A program made the translations under genes and the position numbers. From positions 62,001-126,000 of the forward strand of contig NZ_BCXE01000035.1 of the NCBI RefSeq assembly GCF_001894945.1: a stretch of DNA of 64,000 nt, given 5' to 3'. Source of the stretch: Rhodococcus ruber NBRC 15591. GTDB taxonomy: Bacteria > Actinomycetota > Actinomycetes > Mycobacteriales > Mycobacteriaceae. The notes beneath the pieces are model-generated. The model made no database searches, had not been told where the DNA came from, and was given only the letters and a program-made list of their open reading frames with translations. Shown here one piece after another: positions 39,501-47,341 of this stretch (position 1 is its first letter; each line of letters starts with the position of its first letter).

Positions 39501-40557
39501 CTGGGGTGACGTGCGACCGGCGATGCGGGACCACCTCGGGACCCGTCTCGAGCTGCGCCTCGGTGATCCCGCCGACTCCGAGTACGGCCGTAAGAAGGCG
39601 GCGGCGGTACCCGAGGGCCGGCCGGGCCGGGGCATCGACCGTGACGGGCTGCACGTACTGGCCGCGCTGCCGCGGGTCGACGGCAGCTCCGAGACCGTCG
39701 ATCTCGCCGCGGGACTGGCGGACGCCGTGGCCGCCGTCGCCGCGGCCGCACCGGGTCGCCCCGCCCCGGTCGTCCGGATGCTGCCCGACCTCGTCGATCG
39801 CGCCGACGTCCTGGCCGCCCTCGGCGACCGGTGGGCCGCCGGCGGCGGCGCGGCCGGGGAACGGCGGCTGTTCGTGCCGCTCGGCATCGACGAGGCCGAA
39901 CTGGCCCCCGTGGGGATCGACTTCGCCGAACAGCCTCACCTGCTCGTCTTCGGCGATTCGGGCTGCGGGAAGACGACGGTGCTCCGCGGCATCTGCCGCA
40001 GCCTCATGGAGTCCCGCACGGGGGCGCAGGCCCGCATCATCGTCGGGGACTACCGGCGCACCCTGCTCGGCGTCGTGGAGGGGGACCACCTCGGCGGATA
40101 CGCACCGTCCGCCGTGACGTTGTCGGCGATGTCCCGCGACCTAGCGGCGGTGTTCGAGCGGCGGATGCCCGGTCCCGACGTCACCCAGCAGCAGCTGCGG
40201 GAACGCTCCTGGTGGTCGGGACCCGAGGTCTTCGTCGTCGTCGACGACTACGACCTCGTCTCCGCCGCGAGCCAGTCGCCGCTGACGCCCCTGCTCGAAT
40301 ACCTGCCCCAGGCCAAGGACGTCGGGCTGCACCTGGTCCTGGCACGCCGCTCCGGAGGGGCCGGGCGGGCACTCTTCGAACCGGTCATCGCGCGGCTGCG
40401 GGAACTGTCGTCGGCCGGTCTCGTGATGAGCGGCAACCGCGAGGAGGGTGCACTCGTGGGTACCGCGCGTCCGCGTCCGATGCCGCCCGGGCGGGGCACC
40501 CTCGTGCAGCGCGACGGGGAGACGCTCGTGCAGACGGCCTGGCTGCCCCCGCAATGA
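36556..40557 (+). CDS. eccC: Type VII secretion ATPase EccC (single polypeptide)
   Basis: 1333 residues. Two N-terminal membrane spans (about 45-92), then three FtsK/SpoIIIE-type ATPase domains: Walker A sites GATGSGKSE (about 483), GGPRSGKST (about 834) and GDSGCGKTT (about 1133), with Walker B-like LVDFKGG, CLDFGGG and VVVDDYD. EccC is the motor that recognises Esx dimers. An 18-bp duplication at the 5' end repeats TVRFV and yields two equivalent GTG starts (36556 and 36574 region); the first, with GGGGGTGGG upstream, is used. Stop overlaps the next gene by ATGA. Confidence 0.95.
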   Translation: MSTVRFVGTVRFVRRPRREVPRVPVGEVGMQAPPEIPRSTPGNLLAKLLPVVMVAAMIGMVALMFGSGAARSPMSLVFPLMMVVSMVGMFAGSRGGGAKAAEADEDRKDYLRYLDGLRREVHDTADRQRRALEWTHPDPAVLWTLAGTVRMWERGGTDADFCHVRVGLSGQRLATRLIAPDTGPVEDLEPVAAVSLRRFVRAHSVVPALPTAVSLRGFAAVSFGGDRRTARDLVRAMLLQLCTFHSTEVLRIAVVCGPDTADEWDWVKWLPHVQNHEIVDGAGSARAVFGSVRDLEAAFADRLTGRGRFARNAAPVDGVPQLVIVIDGGVHGSGSGILDDGLDSVTILDLCASMPVAAASRGLELVVGPGRLGARAGERVETFAVPDGASVAQAQTAARRLAPYRATHRAAESGAGENRPDRWEELLGLGDVAQFDPGRAWSPRRGRNRLRVPIGIGTDGTPVELDLKEAAEGGMGPHGLCIGATGSGKSELLRTLVLGLIATHAPESLNLVLVDFKGGATFLGLESAPHVAAVITNLADELAMVDRMKDALEGEMNRRQELLRAAGNFANVGDYERARAGGAALAPLPALVVVVDEFSELLTQQPDFADLFAAIGRLGRSLHMHLLLASQRIDEGRLRGLDSHLSYRIGLKTFSANESRSVLGVPDAYHLPPSPGAGYLKCDSAEIVRFAAAYVSGPYERRRSDRSVTRHGTAAARSRLFTTAEVPLAQPEPVPEPVEPGDDPLPAEESRSVLDVLVAQVRGHGAPAHEVWLPPLDAAPSLDRLLPRSLLTGDVLPRSILRTPIGIVDRPFEQRRDPLVVDLSGSAGNVVVVGGPRSGKSTMLRSLVLSMAMTHTSEQVQFYCLDFGGGALAGLAGLPHVGSVANRLDADRVRRTIAELTALLRRREGRFGELGLESMAELRRRRAGGGPGADVDAFGDVFLVIDGWPSIRQDFEALEPQVAVLAAQGLSFGIHVVLTAPRWGDVRPAMRDHLGTRLELRLGDPADSEYGRKKAAAVPEGRPGRGIDRDGLHVLAALPRVDGSSETVDLAAGLADAVAAVAAAAPGRPAPVVRMLPDLVDRADVLAALGDRWAAGGGAAGERRLFVPLGIDEAELAPVGIDFAEQPHLLVFGDSGCGKTTVLRGICRSLMESRTGAQARIIVGDYRRTLLGVVEGDHLGGYAPSAVTLSAMSRDLAAVFERRMPGPDVTQQQLRERSWWSGPEVFVVVDDYDLVSAASQSPLTPLLEYLPQAKDVGLHLVLARRSGGAGRALFEPVIARLRELSSAGLVMSGNREEGALVGTARPRPMPPGRGTLVQRDGETLVQTAWLPPQ

Positions 40558-41879
40558 GCGACGTCCGCACGCTGCATATGCAGGTCGTCCCGGGACGGAT
40601 CCACGCACGGTGGGCCGATCGGACCGTGACGATTCCCGCCGCGGCGCCCGAGCTCCGTTCGGACGACGATGCGCACCCGGCCGCCCTGCTCGGGTACGCG
40701 GCGGCGACGGCAGGGGCACCGGACGATCTCGACACCGTGACGGTGGTGCATCCCACCGAGTGGGGCGAACGTCGTCGAGCGCAGCTGCACACGGCCGCGC
40801 GGCAGGTCGCGCGGCACGCCGTCCTCGTGACCGCCGCGGTCGCCGCGCGCCGCACCGCGCCGCCGGGCGACGGCGAGCGGTACGCGGTCGTGGAGGTCGA
40901 CGGCGCCGGTGTGACGACGACGGCGCTGACCACCCCCGACGGCGAGGTCGACCGGCTCGCCCGGGATTCCGACCTGGACGAGGGGCTGCTGGACTCTCCG
41001 GCCGGGGCCCGCCGGCTCGACGAGCTGATACGGAACGTGTGTGGGTCCGTCGATCCGGACGTCGTCCTCGTGACGGGCAGTCCGGGCGAGCCACCCGGAA
41101 TGCCGCTGTGCGAGCGCATCGCCGAGCGGCTCGGCCGTGGCATCCGGGTGCTACCGGTCGCAGCGTCCGAGATGCTGGCCGCGGTGCCGGATCCCGGCCC
41201 CGAGCCGCCGGCGGACGCGGCGGCGGCACCGCGCTGGCTGCACACCGAGCCGGCGTCCCGGCCGGTCGGCCGGATGCGTCGGGGCGTTGCCGTCGTCGCA
41301 GTCGTCGCAGTCGTGGCCGCCGTGGCAGCCGTGGCAGCTGTCGGCCTGGTGTGGACTTCCGGACACCGTGCGGACCTGCACGAGGAAATCGTGAACGATC
41401 CCGCCGCGGGCGACGCGGGCGGCGTGACCCCGGGGACGAGATCTCCCACGCCGAGGGCTCCTTCGGTGCGGCACGTGCTCGGGCCCGTCCGGCTGGAGCT
41501 GCCGGAGGGGTGGGCGCTTCGTGGCCCGGCCCGTGCCGACCGTGCCGAACTCGTCCCGGTGGGCGGGAGTGATCGCCGAATAGTGCTGGTGCACAGCATT
41601 CTTCGTCGTCATCTGGACTTGGCCGGCGTGGGGGAGGTGCTGGCCCGCCGCGCGGCCGAACGAGGCGAGGTGATCCGCGACCTCGACGCCGACACCACCT
41701 TCGCGGACCGTCCGGTGATCGCCTATGTGGAGGCGCCGGACGACTTCTCGCTCGTGCGCTGGTTCGTCGTGGTCGAGTCCGGCATCCAGGTCGCGGTCGG
41801 ATGCCAATTCCTCACCGGCGAATGGTCGGGCATCAAGAACGAATGCGAGCAGGCCGTGCACACGGTGACGGTCGCGTAG
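40554..41879 (+). CDS. Type VII secretion-associated protein, Rv3446c family
   Basis: 441 residues. An N-terminal domain with a possible actin/Hsp70-like ring (YAVVEVDGAGVTTTALT, then VVLVTGSPGEP), one membrane span of Ala/Val repeats (about 243-266, encoded by a GTC/GCA/GCC microsatellite-like run), and a C-terminal domain (VRLELPEGWALRGP to VRWFVVVESGIQVAVGCQF) typical of the Rv3446c family. It lies between eccC and esxU exactly as in ESX-4 of mycobacteria. Role unknown, probably chaperone or complex assembly. Confidence 0.85.
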   Translation: MSDVRTLHMQVVPGRIHARWADRTVTIPAAAPELRSDDDAHPAALLGYAAATAGAPDDLDTVTVVHPTEWGERRRAQLHTAARQVARHAVLVTAAVAARRTAPPGDGERYAVVEVDGAGVTTTALTTPDGEVDRLARDSDLDEGLLDSPAGARRLDELIRNVCGSVDPDVVLVTGSPGEPPGMPLCERIAERLGRGIRVLPVAASEMLAAVPDPGPEPPADAAAAPRWLHTEPASRPVGRMRRGVAVVAVVAVVAAVAAVAAVGLVWTSGHRADLHEEIVNDPAAGDAGGVTPGTRSPTPRAPSVRHVLGPVRLELPEGWALRGPARADRAELVPVGGSDRRIVLVHSILRRHLDLAGVGEVLARRAAERGEVIRDLDADTTFADRPVIAYVEAPDDFSLVRWFVVVESGIQVAVGCQFLTGEWSGIKNECEQAVHTVTVA

Positions 41880-42007
41880 CGGATCGCCTCGTTCGCCGAG
41901 AAGGGAACCTGACGGCCCGGCACTGCGTCCAATCGGTGTAGGCGCGAACCGCTTCGGCCACGGGGGTCCGAAGGGACACGGAACGCGGAACTGCAGAGGA
42001 GACAGGC

Positions 42008-42349
42008 GTGACGCAACCAGGGCAGGGCAGTTCGAATCGGGTGGCGACCGACGTCGCGACCATGGAGACGGCGGCGCGGCAGATCGAGGACTCCCACGGA
42101 GAGCTCGAACAACTGCTCGGGGCGCTGCGTACCACGGTCTCGTCGTCGCCGGACGTGTGGCAGGGCCGGTCGGGAATGGCGTTCACCGACGTGATGTCGC
42201 GATGGGACCGCAGTGCCCTTCAGCTCAACGAGGCGCTGGCCGCGATCGTCGCCGGCATCCGCACCAACGGCCGGGCGTACGAGGGCACCGTCGAGGCCCA
42301 GGCGCAGTCGCTGAACGTCCTCGGCGACAGCCTCCACGGCACCTACTGA
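42008..42349 (+). CDS. esxU: WXG100 family protein EsxU-like
   Basis: 113 residues, two helices joined by a WQG turn (SSPDVWQGRSGMAFTDVMSRW). Position and pattern match Rv3445c/EsxU, one half of the ESX-4 Esx heterodimer. GTG start with GGAGACAGG upstream. No canonical YxxxD/E secretion tail is present; the partner or another protein may supply it. Confidence 0.88.
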   Translation: MTQPGQGSSNRVATDVATMETAARQIEDSHGELEQLLGALRTTVSSSPDVWQGRSGMAFTDVMSRWDRSALQLNEALAAIVAGIRTNGRAYEGTVEAQAQSLNVLGDSLHGTY

Positions 42350-42412
42350 CCCCGAAGGTCCGGCACCGACCGGACCCGATTCCGTCCGCACGACCCGACC
42401 CGAGGAGAACGA

Positions 42413-42712
42413 ATGAGTGGACCCGATGTGATCCGGCAGGACTTCGGTGGCATCGACGACCTGCATGCGCGCGTCGTCGGGCTGCAGCGCGGCATGAACG
42501 ACACGCTCGACCGGATCAGATCCCAGGTCGAACCGCTGGTGCAGACCTGGGACGGGCAGGCCCGGTCCGAGTACCACGTCACCCAGCAGAAGTGGGATCG
42601 GGCGTCCGCCGACCTGAACCTGCTGCTCGACCAGATCGCCGTCGCCGTGGCGCGGGGCAACGACGAGATGCGCAGCGTCGAATCCGAGCTGGCGCGGAGG
42701 TGGCAGGCCTGA
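42413..42712 (+). CDS. esxT: WXG100 family protein EsxT-like
   Basis: 99 residues with the turn [20 protein letters not shown] (WxG as WDG). Matches Rv3444c/EsxT in length and pattern, and in lying directly before rplM. Probably dimerises with EsxU and is exported by ESX-4; established partners are known only from mycobacteria. Confidence 0.88.
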   Translation: MSGPDVIRQDFGGIDDLHARVVGLQRGMNDTLDRIRSQVEPLVQTWDGQARSEYHVTQQKWDRASADLNLLLDQIAVAVARGNDEMRSVESELARRWQA

Positions 42713-42770
42713 GACGACCCGGGTGACGAGCGACGTCCCGGTGGTGGAGAGGCCGCCGGGACGTCGTGCC

Positions 42771-42854
42771 GTGTCGAACGGGCCGGGTGCTGTGTCGAAC
42801 GGGCCGGGTGCTGTGTCGAACGGGCTGGATGCTGTGTCGAACGGGTCGAGTGCT
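42771..42854. repeat. 21-bp tandem repeat, four copies plus a degenerate fifth
   Basis: Unit GTGTCGAACGGGCCGGGTGCT at 42771, 42792, 42813 and 42834; copies 1-2 identical, 3 and 4 carry 2-3 changes each. A fifth, more diverged copy (GTTTTGACCGGGCGG, from 42855) contains the -35 box of the rplM promoter. Confidence 0.9.
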
Positions 42855-42857
42855 GTT

Positions 42858-42887
42858 TTGACCGGGCGGACACGTCCCCGGTATCGT
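42858..42887 (+). promoter_or_regulatory. rplM-rpsI promoter
   Basis: TTGACC and TATCGT with 18-nt spacing, the best promoter match in the gap. The -35 box is part of the last degenerate tandem-repeat copy. Confidence 0.7.
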
Positions 42888-43019
42888 GTCCCGTTGGCGT
42901 GTCGTACGTCGTCGTTGCTTCGTGCGCGGCGAACGTCGCTTCTCGGGTCCCAACTGGCCGCCGAGGGTGATCATCGACGACGCGCGGGCCAGCAGCGACA
43001 CGATAGACGAGGAAGATCT

Positions 43020-43463
43020 GTGTCTACGTACACACCGAAGGCCGGCGACGTGACCCACCAGTGGCACGTCATCGACGCCACCGACGTGGTGCTCGGCCGC
43101 CTCGCGGTGCAGGCGGCGAACCTGCTCCGCGGCAAGCACAAGCCCACTTTTGCCCCCCACGTGGACGGTGGCGACTTCGTCGTCATCATCAACGCGGACA
43201 AGGTTGCCGTCTCCGGCAACAAGAAGCAGGACAAGCTCCTGTACAACCACTCCGGCTACCCGGGCGGCCTCCGTTCCCGCACCGTCGGTGAGGTTCTGGA
43301 GAAGAACCCGGACCGTCTGGTGGAGAAGGCCGTAACCGGCATGCTCCCGAAGAACAAGCTCGGTCGCGCGATCGCGAAGAAGCTGAAGGTCTACGCGGGC
43401 CCGAACCACCCGCACACCGCGCAGCAGCCGGTGCCGTTCGAAATCAAGCAGGTGGCGCAGTGA
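43020..43463 (+). CDS. rplM: 50S ribosomal protein L13
   Basis: 147 residues from GTG 43020 (AGGAAG upstream): [20 protein letters not shown] to [17 protein letters not shown]. Early 50S assembly protein. The frame extending upstream through the tandem repeat is not part of the gene. GTGA overlap with rpsI. Confidence 0.97.
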   Translation: MSTYTPKAGDVTHQWHVIDATDVVLGRLAVQAANLLRGKHKPTFAPHVDGGDFVVIINADKVAVSGNKKQDKLLYNHSGYPGGLRSRTVGEVLEKNPDRLVEKAVTGMLPKNKLGRAIAKKLKVYAGPNHPHTAQQPVPFEIKQVAQ

Positions 43464-43966
43464 CCGAGAACGTGAACGAGAACTACAGCGACGAGTACAC
43501 CGACACCGAGAACGTCGAGGTCGCCGCGGACGAGTACGTGGCCGAGGAGGCCGCTGTCGCTCCTGCGCCGATCGTGTTCGACCGCCCGGTGCAGACCGTC
43601 GGCCGCCGCAAGGAGGCCGTCGTCCGCGTCCGCCTCGTGCCCGGCACCGGCAAGTTCGTGCTCAACGGCCGCACCATCGAGGACTACTTCCCGAACAAGG
43701 TGCACCAGCAGCTCGTCAAGTCGCCGCTGGTCACGGTCGAGCGCACCGAGCAGTTCGACGTGCACGCCCGCCTGCACGGCGGCGGCCCGTCGGGTCAGGC
43801 AGGCGCCCTGCGCCTGGCGATCGCCCGCGCGCTGATCGAGGTCACCGCCGAGGACCGTCCCGCGCTCAAGCGTGCCGGCTTCCTCACGCGTGACCCGCGT
43901 GCCACCGAGCGCAAGAAGTACGGCCTGAAGAAGGCCCGTAAGGCACCGCAGTACTCCAAGCGCTGA
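43460..43966 (+). CDS. rpsI: 30S ribosomal protein S9
   Basis: 168 residues. A ~40-residue acidic N-terminal extension precedes the core [20 protein letters not shown], and the C-terminus [14 protein letters not shown] reaches the P-site tRNA. GTG start overlapping rplM. Such acidic leads are frequent in actinobacterial S9. Confidence 0.97.
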   Translation: MTENVNENYSDEYTDTENVEVAADEYVAEEAAVAPAPIVFDRPVQTVGRRKEAVVRVRLVPGTGKFVLNGRTIEDYFPNKVHQQLVKSPLVTVERTEQFDVHARLHGGGPSGQAGALRLAIARALIEVTAEDRPALKRAGFLTRDPRATERKKYGLKKARKAPQYSKR

Positions 43967-44010
43967 TGTGCCGCCGACGCTGACCTCGTCAGCCTCGGCA
44001 CCTGTTCGAC

Positions 44011-44061
44011 CACGAGAGCAGGCGCCGGTAGAGAATTCGCTACCGGACGCCTGCTCTCGTG
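44011..44061 (+). terminator. Strong terminator after rpsI
   Basis: A 14-bp outer stem (44011-44024 with 44048-44061) and a 7-bp inner stem (44025-44031 with 44040-44046) enclose an 8-nt loop, with one bulged A. It separates rplM-rpsI from glmM. Confidence 0.85.
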
Positions 44062-44128
44062 CATTGACGTACTTTTTGCGACAGCAGGCGGCGCAGGCCG
44101 CATTTCTCGACGTGGAGGACTTTGCTCG

Positions 44129-45466
44129 ATGGGTCGGATGTTCGGTACCGATGGCGTGCGAGGCTTGGCGAACGCCGAGCTCACGGTCGAACTGGCGATG
44201 CGACTCGCCGGAGCGGCCGCGACCGTGCTGGCGAACGGTGCCGAGGGGCGGCGCCCCGTCGCGGTGGTGGGCCGCGACCCCCGCGCGAGCGGGGAGATGC
44301 TCGAAGCCGCGGTGACCGCGGGTCTCGCGGCGGCCGGCGTCGACGTGTTGTCGGTCGGGGTGCTGCCCACTCCGGCGGTCGCGTTCCTGACCGACGCCTA
44401 CGACGCCGACCTCGGCGTGATGATCTCCGCGTCGCACAACCCCATGCCGGACAACGGCATCAAGATCTTCGCGGCCGGCGGCCACAAGCTCGACGACACC
44501 GTCGAGGACCGCATCGAGGCGATGCTGCACGGTGAGGGCGTCGTCGCACGTCCCACCGGTGCGGGTGTCGGCCGGGTGCGGACCGCCGCCGACGCGGCCG
44601 ATCGCTATCTTGCACACCTCGCGTCGGCGCTGCGTACGCCGCTGACCGGACTGACGGTGGTCGTGGACTGCGCCAACGGCGCGGCGTCGCACGTCGGACC
44701 GGCCGCGTACGCCGCGGCCGGGGCCACCGTCGTCGCGCTGCATGCGGAACCGGACGGGCTCGACATCAACGACGGGTGCGGTTCGACCCACCTGGAGGGT
44801 CTGCGGGCCGCGGTCGTCGAGCACGGCGCCGACCTCGGTCTCGCCCACGACGGCGATGCCGACCGGTGCCTCGCGGTCGATGCGACGGGCGCCGTCGTCG
44901 ACGGCGACGCGATCATGGCGATCCTCGCCCTCGGGATGCGGGAGGCCGGCGAACTGCACGACGACACGCTCGTCGCCACCGTGATGAGCAATCTGGGCCT
45001 GCACCTGGCGATGCGCGAAGCCGGGATCACCGTCGTCACCGCCGGGGTCGGTGACCGCTACGTGCTCGAGGAGCTGCGGCGCGGTTCCTTCAGCCTCGGC
45101 GGCGAACAGTCCGGTCACATCGTGCTGCCGGCGCTGGGCACCACGGGTGACGGGGTGCTCACCGGTCTGCGTCTCATGGAGCGGATGGTGGCGACGGGAT
45201 CGTCCCTCGCGGACTTGGCCGCCGTCATGCGCACTCTGCCGCAGGTGCTGGTGAACGTCCCTGTGTCCGACAAGTCCGCGGTTGCCGAGGCACCGGCCGT
45301 CGCCGACGCGGTAGCCGCCGCGGAACGGGAACTGGGTGAGTCCGGCCGGGTGCTGCTGCGCCCGTCCGGCACCGAACAGCTGGTGCGGGTCATGGTGGAG
45401 GCCGCCGACGACGCACTGGCCCGCGCGCTCGCCGATCGCCTCGCGGGAGCTGTCGCTGCCGTCTGA
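44129..45466 (+). CDS. glmM: Phosphoglucosamine mutase
   Basis: 445 residues. [15 protein letters not shown] start, active-site Ser102 in ISASHNP, metal loop DGDADRC, sugar-binding GGEQSGHI and phosphate-binding [11 protein letters not shown]. It converts glucosamine-6-P to glucosamine-1-P for UDP-GlcNAc and peptidoglycan. GGAGG stands 10 nt upstream. The rplM-rpsI-glmM order is conserved in actinobacteria; glmS, the preceding pathway step, is 2.8 kb downstream. Confidence 0.97.
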   Translation: MGRMFGTDGVRGLANAELTVELAMRLAGAAATVLANGAEGRRPVAVVGRDPRASGEMLEAAVTAGLAAAGVDVLSVGVLPTPAVAFLTDAYDADLGVMISASHNPMPDNGIKIFAAGGHKLDDTVEDRIEAMLHGEGVVARPTGAGVGRVRTAADAADRYLAHLASALRTPLTGLTVVVDCANGAASHVGPAAYAAAGATVVALHAEPDGLDINDGCGSTHLEGLRAAVVEHGADLGLAHDGDADRCLAVDATGAVVDGDAIMAILALGMREAGELHDDTLVATVMSNLGLHLAMREAGITVVTAGVGDRYVLEELRRGSFSLGGEQSGHIVLPALGTTGDGVLTGLRLMERMVATGSSLADLAAVMRTLPQVLVNVPVSDKSAVAEAPAVADAVAAAERELGESGRVLLRPSGTEQLVRVMVEAADDALARALADRLAGAVAAV

Positions 45467-45539
45467 GGCGCTTCTCCGCCCGGGAACCGAACCGCCGCCC
45501 GCTGCGTCCAATCCTCCGGGGGACGAGGGAGGGGGCGCG

Positions 45540-45866
45540 GTGCGTGACGGAATGGGACTCGACGGCGCGGTGGTCCGGTCGGTCGCCGACGGACTGGCGG
45601 ACTCGGCCACCGACGCGGACTGCCGTGCGCGTGCGTTCCACACCGTCGGCTTCGGCCCGGACGCGGTCGACGACCGCTACCGGTCCGAGGCCGAAGCGGT
45701 GCGGGCGTGCTACGACCGACTGCATCGCGCGGTGGTGGAGTGGTCGGCAGCGACGGCCGCACACGCGTCGGCGCTGCGCCGCGCGGCCGGGGGGTACGCG
45801 TGGCTGGACCAGGAGACCGACTCCGTCCTGCGGGGCGTCGACATGCCGCCGACGGCATCCCGGTGA
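45540..45866 (+). CDS. EspC/Rv3440c-like small secreted protein
   Basis: 108 residues, predicted two long helices without a signal peptide. The C-terminal GYAWLDQETD contains Tyr-x-x-x-Asp, the general type VII secretion signal, in the place it occupies in EspC-like (DUF2580) proteins. The same slot after glmM holds Rv3440c in M. tuberculosis. GTG start with GGGAGGGGG upstream; ends in a GTGA overlap with the next gene, so the pair are translated together and may be exported as a complex by the nearby ESX-4. Experimental role unknown. Confidence 0.7.
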   Translation: MRDGMGLDGAVVRSVADGLADSATDADCRARAFHTVGFGPDAVDDRYRSEAEAVRACYDRLHRAVVEWSAATAAHASALRRAAGGYAWLDQETDSVLRGVDMPPTASR

Positions 45867-47143
45867 CCGGGGGCGAGCGGCGGCTCGACCTGGTGCTCGA
45901 CGGGGGACGGGTCGGGTTGCGCTTCTTCGCCGAGCATCTTCCGCGCGCCGAGCGGTACGCTCCCGGCCTGCCGCCCTGTTCGCACCTGGAGGAACGCTAC
46001 GACGAGCAGCGCGGCACGGACCCGGCCGTCCTGCTCGTGGACGCCGACGTCTTCGCCCGGCTCGAGACCGGCCTGGATGCCGAGGTCGCGCGGCAGCGTT
46101 CCGGTGTCGACGCCCTGGCGACGGCGTGGACGGGAGGGGGAGCGGCGGGTGCGGTCGACGCGCTCGTCCGCCATGTGCGAGCGGGGGAGGACCTGCGGGC
46201 AGGGCTGGGCACCGCCCACCGTGCGCTGACCGACGCCGCGGCCGCGGTGCTCGCCGTCGTCGAGGAGAAGGCCCGCGCGGCCGCCGAATTCGCGGACACG
46301 ACCGTCGGCGGACGCACCGTCGAGGAGATCGACGCCATCCTGGCCGGCGCCGCGGACGGCGACGGTCCGACGGCACGCCAGCTCGCCGCGTGGGATCCGG
46401 CGCTGGGTCCGGATCTCGACCGCGCCGCCGTCACGCACTGGTGCGCGCGGTGGCGTGACGAGGTGTACCGGCCCGGCGTGGAGGCGGCGGTCGAGTCCTT
46501 CCTCGCCCTGTGCGACGACACCGACCGCGCGGTGCGGGCGGTGTTCGCCGAACTCGTCACGATGCTCGCGCCACCGGATCCGGCGGTGCGGGACGTGGGT
46601 CCGGTGACCGACCCGTGGGCGCCGCCGGGCGCATCCACGGATCTGGTCGCGGCGGGGCTACGACTCGTGACCGCTGTGGGCGGTCTCACCGGCGCGGTCC
46701 TCGATCTGGCCGCGACGGTGGTGGAGGAGGTGACCGAGGCCGTCGAGACGGCCATACCGGCGCCGCCGGATCCCGCACGGGCGCCGTCGCACGCATCCGA
46801 CTCACAGGCCGGGACCACAGCCACGGAACCGGAACCGCCCACACCCGTTGCCGATTCGGGACACGTCGTTCCGGGGCACGTCGTTCCGGGGCAGGACGCT
46901 GCGGGAGACGGCACTGCGGAACACGGCGCTTCGGGACCCGACACGTCGGCGGCACCGCTGCCGCCCGATCCCCAGCGGGCGGGTGCGTCGGGTGACGGTG
47001 TGCCCCCTGCGCCGGCCGGGATACCCGGACCCCGGGCGGACACCGCCCGCCGGACCGGGACGGCCGGGGCCGAGGGCGCCGACCCGAACCCCGAGCAGGA
47101 GGCCGGCGACGGGGTGGTCCTGGCCGAGGCGGGGCCACTGTGA
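45863..47143 (+). CDS. Rv3439c-like Ala/Pro-rich protein with WXG-type helical region
   Basis: 426 residues. The first ~60 residues are a small mixed domain; about 70-270 is helical, with a WTGG turn (DALATAWTGGGAAGAVDALV) resembling a WXG100 hairpin, and a second helical block containing WCARWRDEV. The last ~130 residues are disordered by composition (Pro, Ala, Gly, Asp) with short repeats such as VVPGHVVPG. No signal peptide. Coupled by GTGA to the EspC-like gene, it looks like a large type VII substrate or substrate chaperone. It occupies the position of Rv3439c. Function unknown. Confidence 0.6.
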   Translation: MTGGERRLDLVLDGGRVGLRFFAEHLPRAERYAPGLPPCSHLEERYDEQRGTDPAVLLVDADVFARLETGLDAEVARQRSGVDALATAWTGGGAAGAVDALVRHVRAGEDLRAGLGTAHRALTDAAAAVLAVVEEKARAAAEFADTTVGGRTVEEIDAILAGAADGDGPTARQLAAWDPALGPDLDRAAVTHWCARWRDEVYRPGVEAAVESFLALCDDTDRAVRAVFAELVTMLAPPDPAVRDVGPVTDPWAPPGASTDLVAAGLRLVTAVGGLTGAVLDLAATVVEEVTEAVETAIPAPPDPARAPSHASDSQAGTTATEPEPPTPVADSGHVVPGHVVPGQDAAGDGTAEHGASGPDTSAAPLPPDPQRAGASGDGVPPAPAGIPGPRADTARRTGTAGAEGADPNPEQEAGDGVVLAEAGPL

Positions 47144-47173
47144 TCGGACGGCTGCAGTGACGGGACGGCCGCT

Positions 47174-47341
47174 GTGACCGGCCGCTTCGAGCGCATCGTC
47201 GCCGAGCACCGGGAGGCGGTCGCGTGCCGCCTCGAGACCCTACGGCGCGTCCGGGATCCGCACGAGCTCCCGGTCGGGACGATGCGCGCGCCGGAGCCGG
47301 CCGACGAGGAGTTCTACCGTCCGAGAAGCTGGTTGATCTGA
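47174..47341 (+). CDS. Small 55-residue protein, conserved-looking C-terminal motif
   Basis: Reads VTGRFERIVAEHREAVACRL then a linker (ETLRRVRDPHELPVGTMRAP) and ends EEFYRPRSWLI. About 93% of codons end in G or C, far above chance, so it is very likely translated. It starts 30 nt after the 426-residue gene, on the same strand, and its last 28 bases overlap the 3' end of the convergent hydrolase gene. The N-terminal half should be one helix; the Tyr/Arg/Trp-rich tail looks like a docking motif. No family recognised. As third gene of the set it may assist the two upstream proteins. Confidence 0.6.
   Translation: MTGRFERIVAEHREAVACRLETLRRVRDPHELPVGTMRAPEPADEEFYRPRSWLI

Larger units (their letters stand above)
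42713..43019. other. esxT-rplM intergenic region
   Basis: 307 bp without a gene. It contains a 21-bp tandem array (42771-42854) running into the rplM promoter (42858-42887), and a ~130-nt leader to rplM. A frame through the array is open but has no start signals or family similarity. Confidence 0.8.

Noticed and set aside
44064-44069. TTGACG as a -35 box for glmM
   Set aside because: No TANNNT box at 16-19 nt spacing was found.
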